This document shows, piece after piece, positions 50,615 through 59,117 of a stretch of 64,000 nt of DNA. Below the pieces are notes generated by a model, which saw only the letters and a program-made list of their open reading frames with translations, made no database searches and was not told the DNA's origin. Position 1 is the stretch's first letter, and each line of letters starts with the position of its first letter. Origin of the DNA: Saccharothrix carnea (GTDB lineage Bacteria; Actinomycetota; Actinomycetes; Mycobacteriales; Pseudonocardiaceae); the NCBI RefSeq assembly GCF_003014735.1, contig NZ_PYAX01000007.1, positions 434,001-498,000 of the forward strand. Reading direction: 5' to 3'. A program made the translations under genes and the position numbers.

Positions 50615-50995
50615 TCAGGGAGTTGAGCGCCCCACGCGCAACGCCCACAGGACCAGCGGCACCTGCAACGGCAACCGGCCGTAGGCGATGGCCTTCACCC
50701 TGCGTGACTTTGTGCGGTAGTCGTAGGCCATCTTGACGTTGGCCGGGAACACCGCCGCGAAGAACCCGGCCGCCAGCTTCCCTCCCACGCCCCGCGTGCG
50801 CGGCACGGCGACCGCCGCCGCCAACGCCAGCTCCGCGGCCCCCGACAGGTAGGTCCAGGTCCTCGGCTTGCCCGGCAGCGCACGCGGCACGATCGCGTCG
50901 TACGGCTTCGGCTTGGCGAAGTGCGTGACACCCGCGGCGCCGAGCAGCCCGGCCAGCGCGAGCGCCGACCAGGAACGGGAACGAGTGGGTTCCAT
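50615..50995 (-). CDS. DoxX-family membrane protein
   Basis: This 126-residue protein has four hydrophobic helices and the DoxX-family pattern GVTHFAKPKPYDAIVPRALPG, then YLSGAAELALAAAVAVP and FPANVKMAYD. Its role is probably in the membrane and redox, but unclear. ATG at 50995; divergent from the M20 peptidase. Confidence 0.84.
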   Translation of the reverse strand: MEPTRSRSWSALALAGLLGAAGVTHFAKPKPYDAIVPRALPGKPRTWTYLSGAAELALAAAVAVPRTRGVGGKLAAGFFAAVFPANVKMAYDYRTKSRRVKAIAYGRLPLQVPLVLWALRVGRSTP

Positions 50996-51064
50996 GCGAC
51001 CACCCTGTCACGTCGTCCGCCGCACGGCGCTCCCAGGGTTGTCGCGGGGCTATCCTCCCGCACC

Positions 51065-52477
51065 GTGAGCGGTGATCCCGAAGAACCCGGACATCCCGAG
51101 CGGGCGGCCGTGGCCGCGTTCGCCGACGACTTCCTGATCGGCCTGCGCGAGTGGCTGGCCATCCCGTCGATCGGCGTCGACCCGGCGCACCACGGCGACG
51201 TGGCCGCGTCCGCGCACTGGCTGGCCGAGGCGTTGCGCCGGGACGGGTGGCCTGACGTGCGGGTCTGGGACGAGGGCCCGGCGCTGCCCGCCGTGTACGC
51301 CTGCTGGCCCGCCGCCGATCCGGACGCGCCGACCGTGCTGGTCTACGGCCACCACGACGTGCAGCCGGTCGACCCGGTCGAGCAGTGGCACCACCCGCCG
51401 TTCGAGGCGACGCTGGTCGGCGAGGAGCTGTTCGGGCGGGGTGCCAGCGACGACAAGGGCCAGGTCGCGATGCACCTGCTCGGGCTGCGGGCGCACCTCG
51501 CGGCGACCGGCGCGCAGCGGCCCGCAGTGACGGTGAAGCTGTTCGTGGAGGGCGAGGAGGAGTCCGGCTCGCCGCACCTGACCCGGCTGCTCGACGACCA
51601 CCGCGACGACCTCGCGTGCGACCTGGTGGTGTTCACCGACACGCCGCTGTACGGGCGTGACGCGCCGACCGTGTGCACGGGGCAGCGCGGGGTGTACGGC
51701 GCGGAGGTCGTGTTCACCGGCGGCACGTCGGACGTGCACTCCGGGCGTTCGGGTGGCGGCGTGCCGAACCCGGCGACGGCCATCGCGCGGCTCGTCGCGG
51801 CCCTGCACGACGAGGACGGGCGCGTTCGGCTGCGTGACTTCTACGCCGATGTGATCGAACCCACCGAGGCCGAACGCGCCGACTACGCGGCGCTGCCGTT
51901 CGACGAGGCGGTGTGGCTGGCGAACGCGGGTGGCGCCCAAGGGCTGGCCGGTGAACCCGGTTGGTCGACCCTCGAACGGGTCTGGGTGCGGCCCACGGCC
52001 GAGGTGAACGGCATCCACGGCGGCTACACCGGGCCGGGGCTGAAGACGATCGTGCCGGCGCGGGCGTCGGTGAAGCTGTCGTTCCGGCTCGTGCCCGACC
52101 AGCGGCCCGAGCTGGTGGCGGAGGCGTTGCGCGAGTTCGTCGCCGACCACACACCGCCCGGGCTGCACGCCGAGGTGATCGCGCGCGGTGACGGTGCCCC
52201 GCCCTATGCGGTGGACATCTCCCACCCGGCCGTGGGTGCGGTGCGTGACGCTTTGCAAGCCGCGTTCGACCAGCCGGTCAGGTTCAGCCGGACAGGTGGC
52301 TCCGGGCCGGCGGCGTTGTTGCACGGGTGGCTCGGCGTGCCGGTCGTGTACCTCGGCGCGACGTTGCCGGATGATCGGATCCACGCGCCCAACGAGCGCG
52401 TCGTCGTGCCGCTGCTGCTCCGCGGCGCCGAGGCCGCCGCCCTGCTGTGGCGACTACTCCCGGAGAGGTTGTCATGA
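51065..52477 (+). CDS. M20-family dipeptidase/metallopeptidase
   Basis: This 470-residue zinc peptidase of the M20 (carnosinase/CNDP-like) family has the zinc-ligand blocks VYGHHDVQPV, FGRGASDDKGQV, VEGEEESGS and FTDTPLYG, and a C-terminal IHAPNERV His. It cleaves dipeptides or related amides; the substrate is not known. TATCCT lies 8 nt before the GTG, a likely leaderless start. Its stop overlaps the ion channel start (ATGA). Confidence 0.88.
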   Translation: MSGDPEEPGHPERAAVAAFADDFLIGLREWLAIPSIGVDPAHHGDVAASAHWLAEALRRDGWPDVRVWDEGPALPAVYACWPAADPDAPTVLVYGHHDVQPVDPVEQWHHPPFEATLVGEELFGRGASDDKGQVAMHLLGLRAHLAATGAQRPAVTVKLFVEGEEESGSPHLTRLLDDHRDDLACDLVVFTDTPLYGRDAPTVCTGQRGVYGAEVVFTGGTSDVHSGRSGGGVPNPATAIARLVAALHDEDGRVRLRDFYADVIEPTEAERADYAALPFDEAVWLANAGGAQGLAGEPGWSTLERVWVRPTAEVNGIHGGYTGPGLKTIVPARASVKLSFRLVPDQRPELVAEALREFVADHTPPGLHAEVIARGDGAPPYAVDISHPAVGAVRDALQAAFDQPVRFSRTGGSGPAALLHGWLGVPVVYLGATLPDDRIHAPNERVVVPLLLRGAEAAALLWRLLPERLS

Positions 52478-53538
52478 TCCGCCGCACCAGTCCGGGCGAA
52501 CCGCTGGCCACCCGGCCCGGTCACTCGCTCGTGGGCGTGATCCGGATGCCGGACGCGGTGCAGAGCCCGGTCCGCGCGATTCTCAAACGGGTGATCGGCG
52601 CGCTCACCGCGCTCATGGCCGCCGTGCTGATCGTCTACCTCGACCGCGACGGCTACCGTGACGTCAACGGGGACGGACTGTCCCTCCTGGACGCCGTGTA
52701 CTACGCGACGGTGTCGCTGTCGACCACCGGATACGGTGACATCGCCCCCGCCAGTTCCTCGGCGCGGCTGGTCAACGTCCTGGTGATCACACCCCTGCGG
52801 GTGCTTTTCCTCATCGTCCTGGTCGGTACGACCCTCGAAGTGCTCACCGAGCGTTCGCGGCAGGCGCTGCGCATCCAGAAGTGGAGGACCAAGGTGCGGG
52901 ACCACGTGGTCGTCATCGGGTACGGCACGAAGGGCCGGTCCGCGGTCAGCGCCCTCATGGGCGACGGGGCCGAGCCAGGCTCGATCGTCGTGGTCGACAC
53001 CACGCAGGAGGCCCTCGACGCCGCGTCCGCGATCGGCCTGGTCACCGTGCACGGCTCGGGGACCAGCAACGACGTGCTGCGCGTGGCGGGTGTCCCCCGC
53101 GCGCGTGCCGTCGTGGTCGCCGCGAACCGCGACGACACCGCCGTCCTGGTCACCCTCACCGCCCGCGAACTGGCGCCGAAGGCCCAGATCGTCGCGTCGG
53201 TGCGTGAACGCGAGAACGAGCACCTGCTCCGCCAGTCCGGCGCGGACTCGGTCGTGGTCTCCAGCGAGACCGCGGGCAGGCTCCTGGGCATGGCCACCGC
53301 CACCCCGTCCGTGGTCGACATGGTGGAGGACCTGCTGACCCCGGACGCCGGCCTGGCCATCGCCGAACGCGACGTGGAGCCGTCCGAGATCGGCGGTTCC
53401 CCCCGCCACCTGCCGGACATCGTGCTGGGCGTCGTGCGTGACGGCACCTTGTACCGGGTCGACGCCCCGGAAGCCGACGCGGTGGAAGCCGGCGACCGCC
53501 TCCTCTACGTCAAGAAAGTCACCCCACCGAAGGAGTGA
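52474..53538 (+). CDS. Potassium channel with TrkA-N (RCK) domain
   Basis: This 354-residue protein has two membrane helices around a pore with selectivity filter TTGYGD (84-89), followed by a TrkA-N nucleotide-binding RCK domain (VVVIGYGTKGRSAV, VVDTTQEALDAA). It is a ligand-gated K+ channel of the Kch/MthK type. It overlaps the M20 gene by 4 nt. Position next to adnAB resembles Rv3200c in M. tuberculosis. Confidence 0.9.
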   Translation: MIRRTSPGEPLATRPGHSLVGVIRMPDAVQSPVRAILKRVIGALTALMAAVLIVYLDRDGYRDVNGDGLSLLDAVYYATVSLSTTGYGDIAPASSSARLVNVLVITPLRVLFLIVLVGTTLEVLTERSRQALRIQKWRTKVRDHVVVIGYGTKGRSAVSALMGDGAEPGSIVVVDTTQEALDAASAIGLVTVHGSGTSNDVLRVAGVPRARAVVVAANRDDTAVLVTLTARELAPKAQIVASVRERENEHLLRQSGADSVVVSSETAGRLLGMATATPSVVDMVEDLLTPDAGLAIAERDVEPSEIGGSPRHLPDIVLGVVRDGTLYRVDAPEADAVEAGDRLLYVKKVTPPKE

Positions 53539-53568
53539 CTAGCGCTCGCACGGCCGCTCACCCAGCAC

Positions 53569-55056
53569 TCACTCGGCCAACGGAATCCGCACCTCGAACA
53601 CAGCCCCGGACACCTCCGCACCGTCCCGTCCGGCCGCGTCGGACACCACCTCCGGCCGCGAGACGCCCGCGCCCCGCGGTTCCGGGGTGGAGTCGTCGTC
53701 CCCGGCCACGTCGGGCGCAGCGCTCCCGCCGACCGGGGCCATGCCTGGCCGGCGGTCGTCAGTCACATCGGCGACGGCGTCGGGTTGTCCCGCACTCGCC
53801 ACCGGGTACGGGTCGGCGACTGCACGGTGTTGCCCGGGGGCGATGCACGACAGTTCGCCGCCGTGCGCCCGCACCACGCCGCGGGCGATCGGCAGGCCGA
53901 GGCCCGATCCGCCGGAACGCTGGTCCCTCGCCTCGTCCAGCCGCACCAGCCGGTCGAAGATGCGTTCCCGGTCCTCCATCGGCACGCCCGGACCGTTGTC
54001 GGCCACGACGAACACCGCGAAGCCGCCCTCCCGGGACACGCGCAGCCTGACCCGACCCGACAGGCCGGTGGCCTGGCGGGCGTTGTCGGCCAGGTTCGCC
54101 AACACCTGCGCCAACCGCTGCGGGTCGCCCCGGACGAACGCGGGCTCACCCTCGGCCGCGATGTCGAAGTCCGGCGCGAGCAGCTGCGTCCGCCCAACCT
54201 CGGCCTCGGCCAACGCGAGCAAGTCGACCCGTTCCCGGTGCAGTTCGAGACCGGCCTCGATGCGCGCCAGCGCCAGCAGGTCGTCCACCAGCCGCCCGGC
54301 CCGCCGCGACTCCCGCACCAGCAGCAGGTTCAACCGCTCCCGCTCCTCGGCACCGGCCGTCTGCATCAAGGCCTCCGCGACCGCCTGCACGCCCGCGATG
54401 GGTGTCCGCAACTCGTGCGCCGCGTCGGCCACGAACCGCTTCGTCCGCTCCTCCGATCCCTCCAACGAGTCCAGCATGTCGTCGAATGCGGCAGCCGTGC
54501 GGCCGAGTTCGTTGTCCGCCCGCGACGGGTTGAGCCGGGAGCCCCGGTTGCCGCGCGCGATCGAACGGGCCAGCGTGGTCATGGCGTCCAGGGGCGCCAG
54601 CGCACGCCGGACCGTCAACACCATCGCCCCGGCCGTCACCGCCAGCGCACCGAACCCGACCAGCAGCAACAACCGCCGCAGCCTGGTCTGCGCCGCCGTG
54701 ATGACCGACGACTCCGCGTACACCGTGATCGTCGATCCGTCGATCAACTGCCTGCTGACTTCGTTCGCCACCTCCTCGTCCGGCGCGTTCCCGAACACCG
54801 TCCCGTCCGGCATGACCAGCCGGACCTCCACCCCCCGGCCTTCCAGCCGGTCCACCAGGTCCGCACCGCGCACCCGCTGCTTGACCAACTGCTGCGCCAC
54901 CCGCGCCTTCTCCAGCAGCGCGGTGTCGACGTCCCGCTTGGACTGCGCCGCGAACAGCGCGTCCACCGACAACACGACCCCGATCAGCACCACGGCGAGC
55001 ACACCGATCGCGGAGAGCGTGACCCGCCGACGCAGCGAGACGGTCCGCAGGCTCAC
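53569..55056 (-). CDS. Two-component sensor histidine kinase with a long insert in its ATPase domain
   Basis: This 495-residue membrane kinase has helices at about 12-33 and 128-148, a HAMP region, HisKA with DAAHELRTPIAG (phospho-His), and HATPase motifs NLADNARQA (N), DNGPGVP (G1) and GGSGLGLPIA (G2). An unusual insert of about 80 residues (about 404-482, low-complexity D/P/G/A-rich) lies before the final strand GAVFEVRIPLAE. Its GTG overlaps the response-regulator stop by 4 nt (GTGA). Signal unknown. Confidence 0.92.
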   Translation of the reverse strand: MSLRTVSLRRRVTLSAIGVLAVVLIGVVLSVDALFAAQSKRDVDTALLEKARVAQQLVKQRVRGADLVDRLEGRGVEVRLVMPDGTVFGNAPDEEVANEVSRQLIDGSTITVYAESSVITAAQTRLRRLLLLVGFGALAVTAGAMVLTVRRALAPLDAMTTLARSIARGNRGSRLNPSRADNELGRTAAAFDDMLDSLEGSEERTKRFVADAAHELRTPIAGVQAVAEALMQTAGAEERERLNLLLVRESRRAGRLVDDLLALARIEAGLELHRERVDLLALAEAEVGRTQLLAPDFDIAAEGEPAFVRGDPQRLAQVLANLADNARQATGLSGRVRLRVSREGGFAVFVVADNGPGVPMEDRERIFDRLVRLDEARDQRSGGSGLGLPIARGVVRAHGGELSCIAPGQHRAVADPYPVASAGQPDAVADVTDDRRPGMAPVGGSAAPDVAGDDDSTPEPRGAGVSRPEVVSDAAGRDGAEVSGAVFEVRIPLAE

Positions 55057-55736
55057 GTCTCGTCCGCCCGCAGCACGTACCCGAGCCCCCGCACGGTGTG
55101 CAGCAACCGCGGGCCGTGCTCCTCCAACTTCCGGCGCAGGGCGCTGACGTGCACCTCGACCAGGTTGGGGTCGTAGTCCTCGTAACCCCAGACCGCGGTG
55201 AGGATCTGCGTCTTGCCCACCACCCGGCCCCGCTGCGCGGCCAGGTACCGCAGCAGGCGCAGCTCGGTGGCGGTCAACTCGACCGGCACGTCACCCCGCA
55301 GCACCACCGCCGAATCGGCGTCCACCACCAGGTCACCGATCTGGACGGTGGACGGCGTCCGCCCCAGCCGCCGCAGCACCGCGCTCACCCGGGCGACCAA
55401 CTCGGCCAGCACGAACGGCTTCACCACGTAGTCGTCCGCACCCCGGTCGAGCCCGCGCAGCCGATCGGACACGCCGTCCCGGGCGGTCAGCATCACCACC
55501 CCGGCACCGGACGCCCGCCGGATGACGTCCAGGAGCATGAAGCCGTCCCGACCGGGCAGCATCACGTCGAGCACCACCAAGTCCGGCCGGAACCGGACCA
55601 GCTCGCCTTCCAAGTCACGACCGTCCGGCCGCACCTGCACCTGGTAACCCGCATCCCGCAAGGCGGAACCCACCGCGGCGGCGATCGCCTCCGCGTCCTC
55701 GATCACCAGCACCCTGGCAGCAGTCGACACCTCCAT
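55053..55736 (-). CDS. OmpR/PhoP-type response regulator
   Basis: This 227-residue regulator has a receiver domain with Asp57 (VVLDVMLPGRDG) as phospho-acceptor and Lys in VVKPF, and a C-terminal winged helix (ELTATELRLLRYLAAQRGR, VEVHVSALRRKLE, VRGLGYVLRA). It works with the kinase encoded next, on the same strand, overlapping by 4 nt. The ATG at 55736 has a weak ribosome site. Confidence 0.93.
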   Translation of the reverse strand: MEVSTAARVLVIEDAEAIAAAVGSALRDAGYQVQVRPDGRDLEGELVRFRPDLVVLDVMLPGRDGFMLLDVIRRASGAGVVMLTARDGVSDRLRGLDRGADDYVVKPFVLAELVARVSAVLRRLGRTPSTVQIGDLVVDADSAVVLRGDVPVELTATELRLLRYLAAQRGRVVGKTQILTAVWGYEDYDPNLVEVHVSALRRKLEEHGPRLLHTVRGLGYVLRADET

Positions 55737-56158
55737 ATTCTGCGTCGCGTCGCCTGCCACGGCGGTGAAGCCGCGACAAGCCTGACCAAACCGACTTCCC
55801 CACACTGCACGCCCCGCCACCGGTCGACCTGCAACCGGATGCGACCGCCCCATACGGACCACCGACCGACCATGCGGTCAGTCAGGCGGTCAGCGCCTCG
55901 CCGACCGCCCCTCGGACCGACCGCGCGATCGGCCAGCCGATCTGCCGACCCGCAGACCGTGGGCCTGCCGACCGACCCGCCGACGACCGACCGACCGTGC
56001 GCCTGCCGACCGACCGTGCGGGGTGACCGACCCGCCGGTCGACCCGCACGGTCGTCCGACCGCGTCGTCCGACCGCGTCGTCCGACCGCGTCGTCCGACC
56101 CGAGCGACCAACCCCAGCGACCGACCGTGCGTGCCGGCGTTGTGGGCTGGGCGTTGTG

Positions 56159-56201
56159 GGCCGGTCTCCCCCGACGTGGGCGCGGAAGGGGGAGACCGGC
56201 C
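56159..56201 (-). terminator. Strong hairpin downstream of the leftward SOS promoter
   Basis: A perfect 14-bp stem (ggccggtctccccc with complement) with a 15-nt loop. It lies about 120 nt downstream of the expected start of the leftward LexA-box promoter and would end a short transcript. No T tract. Confidence 0.5.
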
Positions 56202-56320
56202 GTCCGTGGACCCCGCGGGCACCTCGTGTCGACGGGCGGTGGCCGACGACCGGTGTGCCTGTGGGGTCGGAATCCGATGTGGACGGGAACTGGGCGGGTG
56301 GGCGTGGTGTGGAGCCGTGA

Positions 56321-56370
56321 GACCAGTATCGAACAGCAGTTCGAGGGTGGGCAAGATCACGATCGAGTGA
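56321..56370 (-). promoter_or_regulatory. LexA-controlled promoter, copy 1 (leftward)
   Basis: On the reverse strand TTGCCC (56354-56349) and GATACT (56330-56325) are separated by 18 nt, and a perfect SOS box TCGAAC-TGCT-GTTCGA (56329-56344) occupies the spacer. 39 of 50 positions match copy 2 at 60767-60816, including the TCACTCG-N3-GTGATC block. The placing is a textbook LexA operator. Transcription would run left through a noncoding region. Confidence 0.75.
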
Positions 56371-56439
56371 TGTTTGGGCGGGCGGTAGGTGCCTCCGCCC
56401 CCACGACAACCGACCACCCCGTCTGCGACCATCCACGCT

Positions 56440-56877
56440 GTGGCGGTTCCGCGAAGCCCGGTCAGGTGGGCGCTGGTGCTGCTGGTCGTGGGGCTGACAG
56501 CCGTCGCGGCAGCGGTCGCGTTGTGGTGGCCGCGCACGTCCGCCGAAGTCCGCCGGGCCACCGCCACCGTCGTCGCACCCGCCTCCTGCGGTGACGCGGA
56601 GGCCTACGACCAGGTCGAACTGACGATCGGTGACCGGAAGCACACCGTGAAGCTCGACGGCTGCGGCCACCAGCAGGACGAGGTGGTGGAAGTCGTCCTC
56701 CCCGCCGACACCACCGGCGAGTTCACCGTCCAAGCCGCCGCCAGCACGCCCCAGGGCATGCCGTTCGACGTCCGGCTGACCACGTTGCTGATGTGCCTGA
56801 GCGGCCTTGCCGGCGGCCTCTACGCCTACCTGCTGACCAGGCGCTCTCAGCCCACGGCCTCCGCCGAAGCCGCGTAG
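56440..56877 (+). CDS. Small membrane protein (two helices)
   Basis: This 145-residue protein has an N-terminal membrane helix (about 10-29), an extracytoplasmic domain with two cysteines (PASCGDAEAYDQVE...DGCGHQQ) and a C-terminal helix (about 112-132). No known family. GTG at 56440 is preferred for composition and because gaccat lies 7 nt upstream. Its end overlaps the convergent peptidase by 31 bp. Confidence 0.72.
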   Translation: MAVPRSPVRWALVLLVVGLTAVAAAVALWWPRTSAEVRRATATVVAPASCGDAEAYDQVELTIGDRKHTVKLDGCGHQQDEVVEVVLPADTTGEFTVQAAASTPQGMPFDVRLTTLLMCLSGLAGGLYAYLLTRRSQPTASAEAA

Positions 56878-57746
56878 GTGTTGCACGACGACGTCTCACC
56901 GGTGGTGAACCCGAGCGACGCCCACTCGGACTGGTTCTCCGGGCTGCCGTGGGCGTTCTTCTCCGGCGGCTCCTCCACGGCGTACTGGAAGTCGTCCGCC
57001 GCCTCCTGCGCCAGCCCCGTCCCGATCGACTCGGACGCCGCCACCAGGAACATCCCGGCGAAGCAGTTGGCCTGCAGCTCGATCCGCCGCGACATCTCCA
57101 GCCCCGCCGGCGTCTCCTCACCGGCCGAGACGATCTTGCTGTCCGCCGCGCGCAGCATCCCCGACAACGCCTGCACGTGGTGCCCGTACTCGTGCGCCAA
57201 CGTCGCCAGGTGCGACCCGGCGCGCTCACCGCCACCGTTGTCGCGCAGCCGCCGCGTGGGCATGTAGATGGTCCTGTTGCGACCGCAGTAGTACGCGACC
57301 GCCTCGCTCTCCGCGGGCGCCGAGCCGCACGGTCCCTCCACCAGGTCCGGCGACGTGTCCAGCGCGGGCGGGTCGAACGGCAGGTTCACCTGCTCCAGCG
57401 CCGGCCGCCACGCCTGGTCCAGGCACGCCACCCCGGCCTTGTAGTACGCCGACAGCTCCGCGTCCGACACCCCGAACCCCGGCAACGCGCACGTCACGGC
57501 GGGCAGTCGAACAGGCGCGGTGAGCAGCGGGTGGTCGGCCAGCCGGTGCACGGCACGAGGTCGAGGGGCCTCGGTCTCCGTGGTCTGCGGAACCTGCACA
57601 CCGGGCGCGGCCACCGCGCGACCGTTGATCCGCCGGGACGTTTCCAGCTGCGTGATGCCGCCCAGGCCCAGCACGCACAACACGATCAACGAGAACACGC
57701 CGATGAGGACGATCGGGTTGTTCTTGGGCTCCTCGGGCGTGTGCAC
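56847..57746 (-). CDS. Membrane-anchored neutral zinc metallopeptidase (YpfJ-like), paralogue 1
   Basis: This 299-residue protein has one N-terminal membrane helix (about 10-32) and an extracytoplasmic putative-zinc-peptidase domain with LAHEYGHHVQ (HExxH) and conserved RRIELQANCFAG and paired cysteines. It is about 40% shorter than the next, similar gene and lacks the P/Q-rich tail. GTG at 57746 has ggagga upstream. Substrates unknown. Its 3' end overlaps the small membrane protein gene on the other strand. Confidence 0.88.
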   Translation of the reverse strand: MHTPEEPKNNPIVLIGVFSLIVLCVLGLGGITQLETSRRINGRAVAAPGVQVPQTTETEAPRPRAVHRLADHPLLTAPVRLPAVTCALPGFGVSDAELSAYYKAGVACLDQAWRPALEQVNLPFDPPALDTSPDLVEGPCGSAPAESEAVAYYCGRNRTIYMPTRRLRDNGGGERAGSHLATLAHEYGHHVQALSGMLRAADSKIVSAGEETPAGLEMSRRIELQANCFAGMFLVAASESIGTGLAQEAADDFQYAVEEPPEKNAHGSPENQSEWASLGFTTGETSSCNTYAASAEAVG

Positions 57747-57761
57747 GGTCCTCCAGTCGGG

Positions 57762-59042
57762 TCAGCTGACGTCCGCCGCGCTCGCCACCCAAGTGTTGCA
57801 CGCGCTCGTCTCGTTGTTTTTGAACCCGTGGTTGACCCACGCCGCGTTCTTCTCCGGCGCACCGTGGTCCCGGTTGGGGTAGATCGGGTAGTCGCCCCGG
57901 TTGCCCGCGTCGGTCAGGGCCACCGAGATGACGTCACCGGGCACGGCGCCGTGCGACAGCGGCGCCAGCGTCATCCCGCCGAAGCACGTGGCCTGCAGCT
58001 CCTTGCGCCGGTTCAGGTCGAGGCCCTCGGGGGTGTCCCAGCCGCCCTTCTCGTACTGGGCCTGGCTGGACGCGCGCAGGATGCCGGACAGCCACTGGAT
58101 GTGGTGGCCGTACTCGTGCGCGAGCTGCCCCAGATACTTGCCCGGGTGGTTGGGGTTCGCCGAGCCCTGCTCGTTGGCGTAGTGGTTCGGCGTCCAGTAG
58201 ATCGTGCCGTCGCAGTACATGGCGGTGCGGTCCGGGCCCATGTTGCCGCACGTGTTGGTGATCTGGGACGTCACCATGACCAGCTCGACCGGCTGGTAGG
58301 GCAGGTTCGCGCGTTCGAACGACGGCTTCCACATCGCCTCGATGCACGGCAGCGAGGCGCGCAGGAACCGGTCCTGGCCGGCGGGCGAGTAGTCCATCGC
58401 CGGCAGGGCGCAGCCGTCGATGTTGAACGCGCCGAGGCCCGCGGCGTGGATCGGGTTGTCGCCCAGCGTGATGGAGGCCTTGGGGCCCGCCTTCGGCGTG
58501 CTGGTCGAGGGGGACCGCCTGCTGGTGGTCTCCGCGGACGTGGTCGTCGTCGTGGTGGTCGTGGTGGTGGGTTCGGGCGTGTACGTGTAGCTCGCGTACC
58601 CGGCGTTGCCCGAATCGCTCGCCTCTTTGCTGCCGCTGGTCGCGGCCACGATGCCGATCGTCGCGACGCCGAGCACGAGGAAGCCGACGATCAGCACCGC
58701 CACCAGCGGGCCCTTGCTCTTCTGCCGGGGCAGCGGCGGGTAGGGCATCGGCGCCGGGCCCCAGTTCGGCGGCGGTCCGGCCGGCGGCCCCCAGTTCGCC
58801 GGTGGCGGTTGCGGCATCGCGGGCGCCTGCCCGGGCCACTGGGGAGGCTGCTGGAACTGCTGGGGCTGCTGGAACTGCTGGGGCTGGGGTTGTTGCGGCT
58901 GCGGCCCGGTCAGGGGCGGCGGCTGCTGTGCCGGCCACTGACGGGTCGGCTGGGGCTGTTGCGGGTGCAGCGGGGCGGGCATCGGCGGTGGCCCAACCGG
59001 TCGTGGCGGTGGCCAGCCACCCGGCGGCGGTGGTTGCGTCAT
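57762..59042 (-). CDS. Membrane-anchored neutral zinc metallopeptidase (YpfJ-like), paralogue 2
   Basis: This 426-residue protein has a cytoplasmic P/Q/W-rich tail (about 1-108), one membrane helix (about 112-134), a Thr-rich linker with a run of ten Thr and an extracytoplasmic zinc-peptidase domain with LAHEYGHHIQ, RRKELQATCFGG and cysteine pairs. It matches paralogue 1 in the catalytic region. The Pro/Gln-rich tail is typical of actinobacterial envelope proteins. ATG at 59042. It is upstream of and on the same strand as paralogue 1, 15 bp apart, so they are co-transcribed. Confidence 0.88.
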   Translation of the reverse strand: MTQPPPPGGWPPPRPVGPPPMPAPLHPQQPQPTRQWPAQQPPPLTGPQPQQPQPQQFQQPQQFQQPPQWPGQAPAMPQPPPANWGPPAGPPPNWGPAPMPYPPLPRQKSKGPLVAVLIVGFLVLGVATIGIVAATSGSKEASDSGNAGYASYTYTPEPTTTTTTTTTTSAETTSRRSPSTSTPKAGPKASITLGDNPIHAAGLGAFNIDGCALPAMDYSPAGQDRFLRASLPCIEAMWKPSFERANLPYQPVELVMVTSQITNTCGNMGPDRTAMYCDGTIYWTPNHYANEQGSANPNHPGKYLGQLAHEYGHHIQWLSGILRASSQAQYEKGGWDTPEGLDLNRRKELQATCFGGMTLAPLSHGAVPGDVISVALTDAGNRGDYPIYPNRDHGAPEKNAAWVNHGFKNNETSACNTWVASAADVS

Positions 59043-59117
59043 CGCTGGTGGTCCCCCATATCGCGGATGCCCGAATCAGCACAAGAGCTTAGGGGAACTC
59101 CGCTATTCTCCGCGGCC

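Larger units (their letters stand above)
55737..56439. repeat. 703-bp noncoding region with GACCG repeats and an SOS promoter
   Basis: No gene is convincing. From about 55860 to 56130 short repeats of gaccga/cgtccgacc dominate; gtcgtccgaccgc is repeated in tandem 3.8 times (56051-56100). ggcgttgtgggc is repeated at 56138 and 56151. A long hairpin lies at 56159-56201 and a LexA-type promoter at 56321-56370. The remainder holds the promoter regions of the response regulator (left) and the small membrane protein (right). Confidence 0.6.

Noticed and set aside
55862-56130. Replication origin or iteron plasmid origin
   Set aside because: GACCG repeats are irregular, no Rep or DnaA-box cluster is near, and neighbouring genes are chromosomal.
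56793-59117. A long open frame on the plus strand upstream of the DUF2207 protein
   Set aside because: It runs antisense through both metallopeptidase genes and lacks any domain. The real start is the GTG at 59118 after TATTCT and before a signal peptide.
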